Below are positions 18,012-28,289 of a stretch of DNA of 64,000 bases, piece after piece. The notes under the pieces were generated by a model. That model made no database searches. It worked only from the letters and a program-made list of their open reading frames with translations, and was not told the DNA's origin. A program made the translations under genes and the position numbers. Numbering within the stretch: position 1 is the stretch's first letter; each line of letters begins with the position of its first letter. The DNA comes from DASTHG01 sp035491895 (GTDB lineage: Bacteria; Gemmatimonadota; Gemmatimonadetes; Gemmatimonadales; GWC2-71-9): contig DATJJY010000094.1 of the NCBI GenBank assembly GCA_035491895.1, forward strand, positions 1 to 64,000, written 5' to 3'.

Positions 18012-20156
18012 ATGTATGACGCCATGAAGGCGACTCGTACAACGGCCCAGATCGCATTCTTCCTATTGTCGGCGCAGGTCACGCCTGCGTTGGCCCAGAC
18101 CGTTCGCATCGACGCCACACCGGGCCATGCCATCAATGCATTCGATCCCGACAACGCGCTCGGCAGTTCGATCGACGTCCTCTCGCGCACCGACATCAAC
18201 CGGGTGTATACGCCGCACATCATCCAGGAAGCACTTTCCGCCGGCTGGGGACCGATCACCTACCGCAATAACACCGAGCTGCGCATGGCGGCCTGGCATT
18301 GGACCGAAAACGGCACCTGGAGTGATGCCGCGCATCGCAGCGGATACTTCACGGGGAGCACCGACCTCAAGGAGCCCATCCGCTACATCCTCGCCTATGC
18401 CCTGCCGCACCGCGGCTTCGCGACCAGCGGCGATCGTCCAGTCGCGGGTCCCAACCTGACCTATTGGAAGAGCAATCCCTATCTGACGAACAGGTTCACA
18501 GGTGAGAGCGACACGCTGCATCCGCAGTGGGTGGTCGTTGACCTGCAAGCGGAGAAACCGGTGAGCGCGGTGCGCATTGATTGGGCGAGCCCCTTCGCAA
18601 CGATCTACCGGGTGGAATTCTGGGTCGGTACCGACGCACTCGACTTCGATGGCGGACCGAAGGGGGAGTGGAGAGTGTTCCCCCGAGGAGCCTTGACGGG
18701 CGCGCAAGGGGGAACGGTCACGTTGCGACTCACCGATGCTCCGGTCTCAACTCGATATCTGCGGATCCTGATGACCGAATCTTCCAACACCTGCGATGAG
18801 CATGGCGCGGGCGACGTGCGTAACTGCGTCGGGTACGCCATCCAGCACATTGCGGCAGGCACGCTGGATGCGAGCGGCGCGTTCCTCGAGGTGAGCAAGC
18901 ACCCCGACGAGCGGCTGACGACCTACACCGCCTCGTCCATCGACCCCTGGCACTCGGCGGACGATGTGAACAACAGTGGCAGCTATCAGCACACCGGCTT
19001 CGATCTGTTCTTCACGAGCGGGCTGACGAACAACCTCCCCGCCATGATTCCGGTCACGATGCTCTATGGGACGCCCGACGACGCCGCGGCGCAGATCGCC
19101 TACATCGAAAAGCGCGGCTACCCCATCGGTTACATCGAGATGGGAGAGGAGCCCGACGGCAAGCACGCCATGCCGGAAGACTACGCGGCGCTCTACCTGC
19201 AGTGGGCCAGGGCGTTGCACCAGGTCGACCCGAAGCTCAGGCTGGGAGGGCCGGTGTTCGAGGGCGTCAACGAAGACATCCGGCTGTGGCCCGATGTACA
19301 AGGTCGAACGTCGTGGATGGGCCGGTTTGTCGACTACCTGAAGGCCCACGGCCGGCTGGCCGATCTATCCTTCGTCTCGTTCGAACACTATCCGTTCGAG
19401 CCCTGCGATATCACCTGGCAGACGCTCTACAGCGAGCCGCGCCTGATGCGGCACATCCTCCGGGTGTGGCGCGACGACGGCGTGCCGCAGAACGTGCCGC
19501 TGATGGTGACCGAGAGTCATGTGTCGTGGTCCTTGACCGGCCCCATGACCACGATCTTCGGCGGCCTGTGGCTGGCGGACAACATCGGCTCGTTCTTCGC
19601 AGGCGGCGGCGCGGCCTTCTACCATTCGCCGATTCAGCCGCAGGGAGTGCGCAGCACCTGTCTCGGATGGGCCTCGTGGTCGAATTTCGTTTCCAACGAG
19701 AACTACGACATCAACGGGTATACCTCGACGTACTGGGCGGCCCACATGATCAACCTGGAGTGGGTGCAGCACCGCGCCGGTCTCCACCAGATGTTTCCCA
19801 GCGCGACGGACGTCACCGGCGCGCGAGGGGATACGCTCGTGACGTCCTACGCCGTGCGTCGCCCCGACGGCACCTGGTCGCTGATGCTGGTCAACCGTGA
19901 CTCGGGCCAGGCCCATACCGTGCGGGTCGTATTTGGCGATTCGCAGCGCAAGCGCACGGCGTCCTTCGCCGGGCCGGTGACGCTCGTGTCCTGGGGCAGC
20001 GAGCAGTACGTGTGGATCAACGATGGTCCGAACAGCCATCCCGATCCGGACCATGCGCCGGTTGCCGCGCTGCTCCCAGGGCCACCGGGCACGTTCACCC
20101 TCCCCAAGGCCTCGATCACCGTGTTGCGGGGCAGGGTGGCGCCTCTCAACGATTGA
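18012..20156 (+). CDS. Secreted clan-A-like glycoside hydrolase with discoidin-type domain
   Basis: A 714-residue secreted protein. The ATG at 18012 has GAGG 7 nt upstream; a hydrophobic signal sequence (FFLLSAQVTPALAQ) follows. An N-terminal beta domain includes WVVVDLQAEKPVSAVRIDW, like an F5/8 type C sugar-binding fold. The (beta/alpha)8-type part follows, with YIEMGEEPDG (candidate acid/base Glu380) and MVTESHVSW (candidate nucleophile Glu501), spaced as in clan A (GH5/30/39-like). The C-terminus is a beta-sandwich (SLMLVNRDSG). The substrate is unknown; the next gene is pectin-acetylesterase-like, which suggests plant or algal polysaccharide use. Family assignment is by motif only. Confidence 0.7.
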   Translation: MYDAMKATRTTAQIAFFLLSAQVTPALAQTVRIDATPGHAINAFDPDNALGSSIDVLSRTDINRVYTPHIIQEALSAGWGPITYRNNTELRMAAWHWTENGTWSDAAHRSGYFTGSTDLKEPIRYILAYALPHRGFATSGDRPVAGPNLTYWKSNPYLTNRFTGESDTLHPQWVVVDLQAEKPVSAVRIDWASPFATIYRVEFWVGTDALDFDGGPKGEWRVFPRGALTGAQGGTVTLRLTDAPVSTRYLRILMTESSNTCDEHGAGDVRNCVGYAIQHIAAGTLDASGAFLEVSKHPDERLTTYTASSIDPWHSADDVNNSGSYQHTGFDLFFTSGLTNNLPAMIPVTMLYGTPDDAAAQIAYIEKRGYPIGYIEMGEEPDGKHAMPEDYAALYLQWARALHQVDPKLRLGGPVFEGVNEDIRLWPDVQGRTSWMGRFVDYLKAHGRLADLSFVSFEHYPFEPCDITWQTLYSEPRLMRHILRVWRDDGVPQNVPLMVTESHVSWSLTGPMTTIFGGLWLADNIGSFFAGGGAAFYHSPIQPQGVRSTCLGWASWSNFVSNENYDINGYTSTYWAAHMINLEWVQHRAGLHQMFPSATDVTGARGDTLVTSYAVRRPDGTWSLMLVNRDSGQAHTVRVVFGDSQRKRTASFAGPVTLVSWGSEQYVWINDGPNSHPDPDHAPVAALLPGPPGTFTLPKASITVLRGRVAPLND

Positions 20157-20278
20157 CGATCAGTTGACGAAAGTGACCGTGGTCGTCAGGCGGTCGAGCA
20201 GGACGTCCGCTGCGATGCTCAGAGTCGGGGTCGGCGCGGTAGGTGCTTCCCCGCCACACGCGGCGCGAGGCCGGTGCA

Positions 20279-21331
20279 TCAGCGCCCGGACACAGACAGC
20301 AACGACGATCCGACGTCGGCAACACGCTTCCCATCGAGGAGATCGGCGATCCAGTCCCGGATCGCGACCCCATCGACCGACAGGCTGTAGAACTCGGGGC
20401 GGCGCAGGATGGTGTGTGTCGGACCAGGCGCCGTATAGGTGCGGAGCGCTGGGTTGGTCCGGCGGATGTCGGCGAGGTTGGCGGCGAGGAGGTCTGCGAA
20501 CGGCACGTCGTGCACCCCCAGCATCGCGAGGAACGCCAGCTGCACGTTGTCCTCGGCGCTGTTGTATTGGGCGAACGTCACGCGCGGATTCGTCCGCGCG
20601 CCCACCTCGTACAGCGTTTCGAACATGATGGCGGCCGAGTCGACGCCGCGGTATGCGCTATCCAGCCGCAGGGCAGTGGTCGCTCCCCACATCGCCAGGA
20701 TTCCCGGGATTGACGAGGCGCGATAGCCACCGGCCCCGTCGCCGAGCTGCACGACGCGAGCGTGGGGGTAGTGTCGGGCGACCAGCGAGGCATAGAACGG
20801 CGATGGGATCGCTCCGGCGCTCGAACCCGTAACGAAGACGACCCGCGGCGCCGGAGTGTGGGCGAAGGCCCACGCCATGGCCTGATCGGCGTTGGCGCGC
20901 CCTTGATGGCGGATCGCGAACTGGCGCCTCGTTCCCGTCGTGTCCGCGCTGGTATAGGCGACCGTGCGCGCGCCGAGGAACACATCCCCGGTGCAGTAGG
21001 GGATGAAGACGATGGTAAAGTCGCGGACGGGGTTCCGCAGATTGGAGAGATCGAAGATGCCGTTCTGCTGATCGGGGAGTTGCGTCGAGTCGATCTCGTC
21101 GCGGAACGTCGGCCGTCCGTGGAGATCGCAGTTCTGACTGTTCCAGCAGGCGCCCCCGCCGTTCAAATAGATCAGCAAGCGCCGTGGGTCGCCCGCGTGA
21201 ACGAAGAAGTTGTAGCTCGAGTCGTGAGCGCAGCCGGTGCCGGTGCCGCCGGGGGTCCGCTGCCAGACGGTGTTCGTGTCCGATCCGCGCAGAGCCGCGA
21301 GCGTCGCGGCTACCGCATTGAGGAGTAACAT
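20279..21331 (-). CDS. Pectin acetylesterase/Notum-like secreted hydrolase
   Basis: A 350-residue alpha/beta hydrolase. The visible family hallmarks are the oxyanion-region GGGACWN motif near residue 58, the nucleophile elbow VTGSSAGAI, and a late His in GPTHTILRRPE. Members remove acetyl or acyl groups from carbohydrates (plant PAE) or proteins (Notum). A short N-terminal hydrophobic stretch (MLLLNAVAATLAAL) suggests export. The ATG at 21331 is preferred over an in-frame TTG three codons upstream. It is convergent with the glycosidase gene and divergent from the amidohydrolase gene. The exact substrate is unknown. Confidence 0.75.
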   Translation of the reverse strand: MLLLNAVAATLAALRGSDTNTVWQRTPGGTGTGCAHDSSYNFFVHAGDPRRLLIYLNGGGACWNSQNCDLHGRPTFRDEIDSTQLPDQQNGIFDLSNLRNPVRDFTIVFIPYCTGDVFLGARTVAYTSADTTGTRRQFAIRHQGRANADQAMAWAFAHTPAPRVVFVTGSSAGAIPSPFYASLVARHYPHARVVQLGDGAGGYRASSIPGILAMWGATTALRLDSAYRGVDSAAIMFETLYEVGARTNPRVTFAQYNSAEDNVQLAFLAMLGVHDVPFADLLAANLADIRRTNPALRTYTAPGPTHTILRRPEFYSLSVDGVAIRDWIADLLDGKRVADVGSSLLSVSGR

Positions 21332-21474
21332 GCGCCACAATATCCACGCTGCCCTGCGGGGCGCCAGCGACTGCCGCGTTGAAACCTACGCCGCACGTCA
21401 CCGCGGTCGGAGGGCAGTCCGGGTCGCGCGAAACAGAAACGAGGCGTAGCCTATCGGAACACCAAGGAGCCTCC

Positions 21475-22848
21475 ATGCGGGCGTCACCCGTCCATGTCGT
21501 GCTGACAATCGCGCCGCTGCTCCTCGCGGCACTTCCACAACAGGCCCGCGCCCAGTCGCGGGACACATTGCTCTCCGCGCTGCGCGAGCCGCTGCGCGCC
21601 GGGTTCGCGCCGCTCGTCCCGGCCGCGCCCGGTCACCCGCTGCTGCTCCGTCCCGATCGCGTGTTCGACGCCAGCGGCGAAACAGCGCACGCGGGATGGG
21701 TGGTGCTCGTCCAGGGCGACAGCATCGCGGCCGTTGGCCCCGTCGACGCCGTACGCGCGCCGCGCGGCACCGAGTCGATCGCGTTGCCGGGAACGACACT
21801 GCTTCCCGGGCTGATCGACGCGCATTCACACGTCTTTCTTCACCCGTACAACGAGACGCTCTGGAACGACCAGGTCCTGAAGGAACCGCTCGGGTATCGC
21901 GTGGTCGAGGCCGTCCTGCACGCGCGCAATACGCTGCTGCAAGGGTTCACCACGTTGCGGGATCTGGGCACGGAAGGCGCGGGGTTCGAGGACGTGTCGC
22001 TCAGGCGCGCCATCAATGAGGGGCTCATTCCGGGGCCTCGGCTCCAGGTCTCGACGCGCGCCATCGTGGCGTCGTCGAGCTACGGTCCGGGGCCGCGCGG
22101 CTTTCGTCCCGACCTCGATCTGCCGCAGGGCGCGCAACCGGTGAGTGGCGTCCCGCAGATCCTCGAGGCGGTGCGCGAGCAGGCCGCCCGCGGCGCGGAT
22201 TGGATCAAGGTGTACGCGGACTACGGGCGCGGACCGGGCGGCGCGAGTGTCCCCACCTTCAATCAAGATGAGCTCAACGCATTGGTGGCGGAGGCCCATT
22301 CCTCTGGTCGCCCGGTTGCAGCGCATGCCACGACCCCAGAAGGAATGCGCCGAGCGATCTTGGCGGGCGTCAACACCATCGAGCACGGGTTCGGCGGCAC
22401 CGACTCGGTGTTCCACCTGATGGCCGAGCACGGCGTGGCGTATCTCCCCACACTCACCGCGGTCGAAGCCTACTCCGAGTACTTCGACGGCTACGTGCGG
22501 GGGTCGAATCCCACCGCGAGCATACGGGAAGCCGCGCAGGCGTTCCGGTTGGCGCTGAAAAACGGCGTGACGATTGGTTGCGGCTCGGACGTCGGCGTGT
22601 TCACGCACGGGACGAACGCGCGCGAGCTCGAATGGATGGTGCAGGACGGCATGCGGCCCGCCCAGGCGCTGCTCGCGGCCACGGCGGTGAACGCCAGGAT
22701 CCTCGGTCTGGAACGAGAGATCGGGCGCGTGGCCGTCGGGATGAAAGCCGACCTGGTCGCCGTGGCCGGGGATCCCACACAAGACATCTCCACTGCGGGC
22801 CGGGTGCGTTTCGTCATGAAGAACGGCATAGTCTATCGGGCGCCCTGA
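21475..22848 (+). CDS. Secreted metal-dependent amidohydrolase (imidazolonepropionase/prolidase-like)
   Basis: A 457-residue protein with AAGGAG just before the ATG and a signal peptide ending QARAQ. The amidohydrolase TIM barrel shows the metal motif LLPGLIDAHSHVF, the carbamylated-Lys region DWIKVYADYG, the His motifs AHATTPEGM and NTIEHGFG, and the late Asp in GCGSDVGVF. Family members hydrolyse cyclic amides or Xaa-Pro/Xaa-Arg dipeptides; secreted copies like this are common in peptide-degrading bacteria. A relative lies at 46440-47861. The substrate is unknown. Confidence 0.85.
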   Translation: MRASPVHVVLTIAPLLLAALPQQARAQSRDTLLSALREPLRAGFAPLVPAAPGHPLLLRPDRVFDASGETAHAGWVVLVQGDSIAAVGPVDAVRAPRGTESIALPGTTLLPGLIDAHSHVFLHPYNETLWNDQVLKEPLGYRVVEAVLHARNTLLQGFTTLRDLGTEGAGFEDVSLRRAINEGLIPGPRLQVSTRAIVASSSYGPGPRGFRPDLDLPQGAQPVSGVPQILEAVREQAARGADWIKVYADYGRGPGGASVPTFNQDELNALVAEAHSSGRPVAAHATTPEGMRRAILAGVNTIEHGFGGTDSVFHLMAEHGVAYLPTLTAVEAYSEYFDGYVRGSNPTASIREAAQAFRLALKNGVTIGCGSDVGVFTHGTNARELEWMVQDGMRPAQALLAATAVNARILGLEREIGRVAVGMKADLVAVAGDPTQDISTAGRVRFVMKNGIVYRAP

Positions 22849-22927
22849 GTTGCCTCGATCACCGCCGCCTATGCCCTGTTCGTTGGTTTCAGCGTACCTT
22901 ATCCCACTCTCTTTCCAGGAATGCTGT

Positions 22928-23392
22928 ATGCGCGCTCTTTTAGCCTCTGCCAGCCTGCTGATGGTCCTTACTCCAGCTCTCCCCGCGCAAGCTACCCCGA
23001 CGGCGAAAGCCGATACGCTGCAGTGGGGTCCCGCGCCGGCCGTCTTCCCCGCCGGAGCCAAGATGGCGGTCGTCAGCGGTGACCCAACCAAGGCCGGGAT
23101 GTTTACGGTCGAGTTGGCAATGCCGGATGGGTATCGGCTCGCGCCCCATTTTCATCCAACGGACGAGACCGTCGAGGTGAAGCAGGGCACCTTCCTGTTC
23201 GCCATGGGCGACACGTTCGACTTGGCAAAGACCAAGCCGATGAAGGTTGGTGAGAAGGGTTCGATACCGGCCAACATGCATCACTTCGCGGCGGCCCAGG
23301 GTGCGACGATCGTGGCCGTGACCTCCATGGGGCCGTTCGCGCTGACCTACGTCAACCCGGCCGACACCCCCCAGCCACCGGCCAAGCCGTAG
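22928..23392 (+). CDS. Secreted cupin-domain protein
   Basis: A 154-residue protein with a signal peptide (ending PALPAQ) and one cupin barrel. The metal-binding motif reads HFHPTDETVEV, and the second motif includes IPANMHHFAAA. Single-domain cupins bind a metal and may be small enzymes or sensors; no substrate can be inferred. It follows the amidohydrolase gene by 79 bp on the same strand. Confidence 0.8.
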   Translation: MRALLASASLLMVLTPALPAQATPTAKADTLQWGPAPAVFPAGAKMAVVSGDPTKAGMFTVELAMPDGYRLAPHFHPTDETVEVKQGTFLFAMGDTFDLAKTKPMKVGEKGSIPANMHHFAAAQGATIVAVTSMGPFALTYVNPADTPQPPAKP

Positions 23393-23544
23393 CCGATCCG
23401 CCGCGCCGAACAAGGCCGTGAAGTCGCCGCCCCGGCCGATCCGCCGGGGCGGTGGTGCGTTGGAACCGGCCGTCTTCCTCGCAGGGCGATTGACGTGAGA
23501 GCGGCGGCGTTCTACGGTAAACGCGACCACGAAACGAGCTCGGT

Positions 23545-23916
23545 ATGAATCGCCGTCACTTTCTTACGATCACGCTCATGTTCGCATCCGCGCCCCTGGT
23601 GGCGCAGGGAAGTCCAGCGACCGCGCCGCCTCCGAACAACGACTCGCTCGTCGCCCTGATGAGGACCGACCTGCGCAAGCTCGTGACGGCCGAAGAAGCC
23701 TTCTTCGCGGACTCCGTCAAGTACACGAGCACGGTCGGCCCAGGCGGCCTCAACTTCACCGTTGCGTCAGGCAATACGGCGCCGACGATCGTCGTGACGG
23801 CCGACGGCTGGACCGCCACCATGGGCAATGCCAATACGCCTACGCGGTGCACGATTTTCATCGGGTCTACTCCGGCGCCGCCGGCAATCAAGGAAGGCGT
23901 GCCCAAGTGCCAATGA
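23545..23916 (+). CDS. Small secreted protein with pilin-like C-terminal region
   Basis: A 123-residue protein with a Sec signal (MNRRHFLTITLMFASAPLVAQ) and a mature part resembling the globular half of type IV pilin-like proteins: a helix with LRKLVTAEEAFFADSVKYTS, then beta strands (TIVVTADGWTATM) and two Cys that could pair. No prepilin peptidase site is present, so it is probably not assembled into a pilus. Its stop lies 9 bp from the convergent RCC1 gene. Confidence 0.5.
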   Translation: MNRRHFLTITLMFASAPLVAQGSPATAPPPNNDSLVALMRTDLRKLVTAEEAFFADSVKYTSTVGPGGLNFTVASGNTAPTIVVTADGWTATMGNANTPTRCTIFIGSTPAPPAIKEGVPKCQ

Positions 23917-23925
23917 GAGAGCGCC

Positions 23926-26025
23926 CTATTGCGGAGACTCGGTGACCCGAACGGGCGTGCCCCGGTCGGTCAGCGTACCGTCGCCAAGTTGCCCGCTCGC
24001 ATTGGCTCCCCAGCAGTAGATCGATCCGTCGACGGTAACGCCGCAGGTGTACGCACCACCGGCACTGATCGAAACGAATTTGAGCACGCTGCTCACCAGC
24101 GCAGGTGCCGAACTGGTTCCGCCGATGGTGCCGCGACCGAGCTGGCCGTTGGAGTTGGAACCCCAGCACCACGCGTCTCTGGTCGTCGTGAGGGCGCAGG
24201 TGTGCTCACCGCCTGCCGACACCGAAACAACCTGGACCGGGAGCGCCGCCCGGGTGGGAAACACGGCAACGTCGGCCCCGGCCGACCCGAGCTGGCCGCT
24301 CGCGTTTGAACCCCAGCACAACACCCCGATCGCGTCGAGCGCGCAGGTGTGGCTGCCGCCGGCGCTGAGGCCCGTAGTGGGATAACCATCTCCCCCCGGA
24401 TTGGCGGGATCCCCGCCGACGATCGTGAAACCCTTCGGGACCCAGGGTGGGTTGGGGTCATTGCCGACGGTCCCGTCGCCCAGCTGTGCCTGGTCGTTGA
24501 TTCCCATGCACTGCACCCAGAAGATCCCGCTTGTCATCGCGCAGAGATGAGCTCCGCCCGCCGTGATTGCGGTAACGTTGTTGTTCCCCGAAAGGCCCGG
24601 TGTGAGCACCGCGGCCGAGTCGGCAAACCCAGCCCCGGCGAAGAAAACCCCCCTGGCAAAGTCGTCTTGCGTTCCCCAGCATCTCAAGTCTCGGCTGGCG
24701 AAACTCCCCGAGCCGCCGTTGACGGTCACCACACAGCTGAAAGTGCCGCCGACGATCACCTGATCCAGGTGGACTTGCACGCCGCCCAGCATCCCATTGC
24801 TCACGATCGTCACGGGAGACTCCGCCGAGGGGAAGCAGGTCGATCCCATCCCGCCGCCGACGCACACGCCGTCCCCGAGCTCGCCGCGTTCCCTCGTTCC
24901 CCAGCAGAGCAGCGTCTGAAAGCCCTCTCGCCCGCAACTGTGCAGCGCGCCCGTCTTGAGCTCCGTGAACTTGTGCGAGGTGGCGATCCTGCGCGGTACA
25001 GCGGTCTGGAAGAGCGCAATCTTGTCCACACCGAGCCCCAGCTGCCCGTCCGAGTTGCTGCCCCAGCAATAACCCGTGCCGTCCAGGGCCGTGATCGCGC
25101 AGGTATGAAAACCCCCGGCGCTGACCGCGCTCCACTTCTGCCTCACTTGCAGCGTCGCCCGCAGCTCCGCGACCTGGAATGGCGCCGCCCCGACGCTCGC
25201 CACCAACTCACCGCCACCCAGTGTCTTGCCCAGCACGATGCCCTCCGAGTCGACGGAGAACGCCGCTTCATTGGTGGACTGCCAGGTCACCCGGCGCCCG
25301 GCTCGGGGCTGGTCCAATGCGTCCAGCACTTGCACGGCGACGGTGTCGCTGTTGGTCATATTGATCGAAGCCGGCCACGACCCCAGGGGGTTCTGAACGA
25401 TCTGCAGAGGGCGCACGACCACCGGGAGCTGAAACTCCGAGTGACCCGCCGGGCTCTCGACCGTCGCGGTGACCTGCGCGCTGCCGCTGGTGCGCGCGAT
25501 GAGCACCGCCTGCGTGGAATCCGCCGGGAGAGCGGTGACGTTGACGATCGCGCCATCACTCGAGCCCCAGGTGATCGTGGCACCGTCGAGGAGTCCCGCG
25601 GAGTGCGTGATGCCGATGGTGACGGTGTCGGTCACCGTCAACAGTGAGTCGGCGCCCCGTTCCCGGACGACCACCGGCGCGCGCAGCTCGACCGGCTCGA
25701 ACCCGGTCTGCGCAACGCGCACCACGATGACGGCCGATCCGGGACGCCGGCTCGTCACAACGGCGTGCAACGGCGTCGCCGCGCTCCTGACGGTCACCAC
25801 CGAGGAATCGGTGGAGCCCCACTCGAGCATGACGCCCGTGACCGCCTGCTGATTCGGGCCCGTGACGGTCACGGAGAGCGGAGCGATCGCGGCCACCGCG
25901 AGGCTGTCTGGCCAGGCGGCACCCTTCGCGAGGCTCACGGCGATTGCACCGGTGGGCTCGAGCTCGTTCGTGCACGTTGTCAAGCAAGCCCCAAGGAGCA
26001 GCGTTGCCGCCGCCCGAATCTTCAT
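23926..26025 (-). CDS. RCC1-repeat lipoprotein with Big-type N-terminal domains (copy 2)
   Basis: 699 residues from the ATG at 26025, which overlaps the stop of the upstream paralogue (ATGA). The N-terminus MKIRAAATLLLGACLTTC looks like a lipoprotein signal. Residues about 20-320 are bacterial-immunoglobulin-like (DSSVVTV, QSTNEAAFSVDSEG). The rest is a run of RCC1-type blades, each with a HTCA/HTCGL motif and (Y/W)CWGSN..GQLG. RCC1 repeats form a seven-bladed propeller; surface copies with Cys-rich blades are common in this kind of bacterium, but their ligands are unknown. It is a tandem duplicate of the next gene. Confidence 0.85.
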   Translation of the reverse strand: MKIRAAATLLLGACLTTCTNELEPTGAIAVSLAKGAAWPDSLAVAAIAPLSVTVTGPNQQAVTGVMLEWGSTDSSVVTVRSAATPLHAVVTSRRPGSAVIVVRVAQTGFEPVELRAPVVVRERGADSLLTVTDTVTIGITHSAGLLDGATITWGSSDGAIVNVTALPADSTQAVLIARTSGSAQVTATVESPAGHSEFQLPVVVRPLQIVQNPLGSWPASINMTNSDTVAVQVLDALDQPRAGRRVTWQSTNEAAFSVDSEGIVLGKTLGGGELVASVGAAPFQVAELRATLQVRQKWSAVSAGGFHTCAITALDGTGYCWGSNSDGQLGLGVDKIALFQTAVPRRIATSHKFTELKTGALHSCGREGFQTLLCWGTRERGELGDGVCVGGGMGSTCFPSAESPVTIVSNGMLGGVQVHLDQVIVGGTFSCVVTVNGGSGSFASRDLRCWGTQDDFARGVFFAGAGFADSAAVLTPGLSGNNNVTAITAGGAHLCAMTSGIFWVQCMGINDQAQLGDGTVGNDPNPPWVPKGFTIVGGDPANPGGDGYPTTGLSAGGSHTCALDAIGVLCWGSNASGQLGSAGADVAVFPTRAALPVQVVSVSAGGEHTCALTTTRDAWCWGSNSNGQLGRGTIGGTSSAPALVSSVLKFVSISAGGAYTCGVTVDGSIYCWGANASGQLGDGTLTDRGTPVRVTESPQ

Positions 26026-28172
26026 TGTGGAGACTCCGCTACCCGAACCGGTGCCGCCCGATCGATCTGGGTGCCGTCCCCGAGCTGACCGGACGCGTTC
26101 GCGCCCCAGCAGTAGATCGCTCCATCGGGCGTCACGCCGCAGGTATGTGAGCCGCCAGCACTCAACGACACGAAGGTGAGACCGCCCGTCACTGGCGCCG
26201 CGACGGAATTCGTTCCTCCGATAGCGCCGTTGCCGAGCTGGCCCTTTGAGTTGGAGCCCCAACAATAGGCCGCTCCGGTCGCCGTCAGGCCGCAGGTGTG
26301 TTCGCCCCCGGCCGTGAGCGACACCAGGGTCACCGGCACCGACGCTCGGATCGGATATCCATGGCCAATGAACGGTCCGGCCGGCTGCCCCAGCTGGCCG
26401 CTCGAGTTCGACCCCCAACACACGACCCCGATGGCGTCGAACGCGCAGGTGTGGGCGCGGCCGGCGGCGAGCCCTGAGAGGGGAATCCCTTCACCAATCG
26501 CGTTGCCGGAGGTGTCCGCAAAGCCGACCGGGAGCTTGAAGCCATCGGGGTGGTGGTAGATCGGGTCCCAGCCCGAGTACTCCGAGGGTCCGTAGCCCAG
26601 CTCGCCTTCGAAATTCATCCCCATGCAGATCACGTGGAAATTCAGGTACAGGACCGTGGGCTTCGCGCAGACATGCGCGCCCCCGGCCGCGGCCTCGACG
26701 TAATCGGTGGTCTGGTCAGCGAACGGGCTCGGTTCGAGCGGCACCGCCGCAGCGGCCGTCGAATCGAACGCGAGGGTGGCGCCGTCAAAGACGGCGCGGG
26801 TTCCCCAGCACCGCAGGCGCCTGACGCGGTTGATGAATCCGAAGCGGACACGTGCCAGGATGCAGGTGAATGTTCCGCCGACGAGCAATTGCTCGATGCG
26901 GAGTTGGGTGGTGTCGAGATTGCCGTCCGAGACGATCGTCACCGGTATCTCGGAAGCGGTGAACGACCCGCAGCTCCCCAGCGCGTTCGCGCACTGGCCG
27001 TCTCCCAGCGCGCCGCGTGCCCGCGAACCCCAGCAGAACAGGTTGACCTGCGCTTCTTCTCCACAGGTGTGGGCATCACCGGCCTGGAGCTCGTTGAACC
27101 GGTGCGATGTCGCGACCGCCAGCGGGTGGGATGACAGCGGCAGCACGGCTGTCGTAAGCCCAACCCCGAGCTCGCCTTCGCTATTGCTGCCCCAGCAGAA
27201 CCCCGTGCCGTCGAGCGCGGCGATCGCACAGGTATGGTCGAGCCCGGCGCTCACCGTGCGCCACTTCTGCACGACCTGGAGTGGTGCGCGATGTTCGACG
27301 ACCTGGAACGGTGCGGCCCCCACTGTGGCCACCAGCTCACCGCCGCCTCGGGCTTTGGCCGTGACCAGGCCCGTCGAATCAACCGTAAACGCGGCGACGT
27401 TGGTGGAGCTCCACTGCACTTTGATCCCCGACTTGGTCCGGCCCAGCGCGTCCTTCACCGTGACCGCGTATGTGGCGGTGTCACTGAGCGTGATCAAAGG
27501 TGGCCATGCCGGTTGCTCGATGATCTGGAGCGGCAACACCCGCACCGGGAGCTGGAACTCCGCGTGACCGAGCTGGTTCTGGACCGTCACCAGGACCTGC
27601 GCCGTGCCGCTGATGCGCCCGGTGATCGCCGCGCGAGTGGAATCGGAGGTCAGGGTGCCGACGCCGAGCACTGACGGGTCGCTCGAGCTCCACGTGATCG
27701 TGGCGCCCGTCAGGAAGCTCGGATCGACGCGCTGCAGCGCCAGCCCGATCGTGTCCACGTCGCCCACTGAGAGCAACGAGTCGGCGCCGCGCGCCGCCAC
27801 GACCATCGACGCACGCAGCTCGACCGGCGTGAAGCCGGTCTGGTTGACGCGCACCGCGATCGTGGCCGTTCCGGAGCGGCGGCTGTCGACGGTGGCTCGC
27901 AGCGGGCTCGCGGCCCCGGAGACGGTGACGACGGAGGAGTCGCTGGACGACCAATCGAGCGTCACATCGGTGAGCACCTGTTGGTTGGGGCCCGTGACGG
28001 TGACGGCGAGCGTGGCGATCTCGGCGGTGGCGAGGGTGTCGGGCCAGCCCGCACCCTTGGCGAGCGTCACCGCGATCACGCCGGTGGGCTCGAGCTCGTT
28101 CGTACAGGTGACGAGGAGCGCGCACAAGAGCAGTGTCGCCGCCGACTTCAGGGTTGGAGACTGCCAGTTCAT
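26022..28172 (-). CDS. RCC1-repeat lipoprotein with Big-type N-terminal domains (copy 1)
   Basis: A 716-residue protein. The N-terminus MNWQSPTLKSAATLLLCALLVTC carries a lipobox-like LLVTC. Three or so Big-like domains (SSDSSVVTVSG, WSSTNVAAFTVDSTG) precede RCC1 blades with YCWGSNSKGQLGNG and HTCGVTPDGAIYCWG. Conserved paired Cys in each blade suggest disulfides and an extracytoplasmic location. It shares its whole layout and many identical stretches with the following gene, so the pair arose by tandem duplication. The protease gene ends 117 bp upstream on the same strand. Confidence 0.85.
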   Translation of the reverse strand: MNWQSPTLKSAATLLLCALLVTCTNELEPTGVIAVTLAKGAGWPDTLATAEIATLAVTVTGPNQQVLTDVTLDWSSSDSSVVTVSGAASPLRATVDSRRSGTATIAVRVNQTGFTPVELRASMVVAARGADSLLSVGDVDTIGLALQRVDPSFLTGATITWSSSDPSVLGVGTLTSDSTRAAITGRISGTAQVLVTVQNQLGHAEFQLPVRVLPLQIIEQPAWPPLITLSDTATYAVTVKDALGRTKSGIKVQWSSTNVAAFTVDSTGLVTAKARGGGELVATVGAAPFQVVEHRAPLQVVQKWRTVSAGLDHTCAIAALDGTGFCWGSNSEGELGVGLTTAVLPLSSHPLAVATSHRFNELQAGDAHTCGEEAQVNLFCWGSRARGALGDGQCANALGSCGSFTASEIPVTIVSDGNLDTTQLRIEQLLVGGTFTCILARVRFGFINRVRRLRCWGTRAVFDGATLAFDSTAAAAVPLEPSPFADQTTDYVEAAAGGAHVCAKPTVLYLNFHVICMGMNFEGELGYGPSEYSGWDPIYHHPDGFKLPVGFADTSGNAIGEGIPLSGLAAGRAHTCAFDAIGVVCWGSNSSGQLGQPAGPFIGHGYPIRASVPVTLVSLTAGGEHTCGLTATGAAYCWGSNSKGQLGNGAIGGTNSVAAPVTGGLTFVSLSAGGSHTCGVTPDGAIYCWGANASGQLGDGTQIDRAAPVRVAESPQ

Positions 28173-28289
28173 GTGCTCTCGGTGCCTCTTGGTTTGGGAA
28201 CGATTTGTATCAGCTCGCGATCAGCGCACGTGGCGAACAGCTCACGTGGCGCCGGCGCCACGCGAAACCTCGAACGCGCCACGAACTCT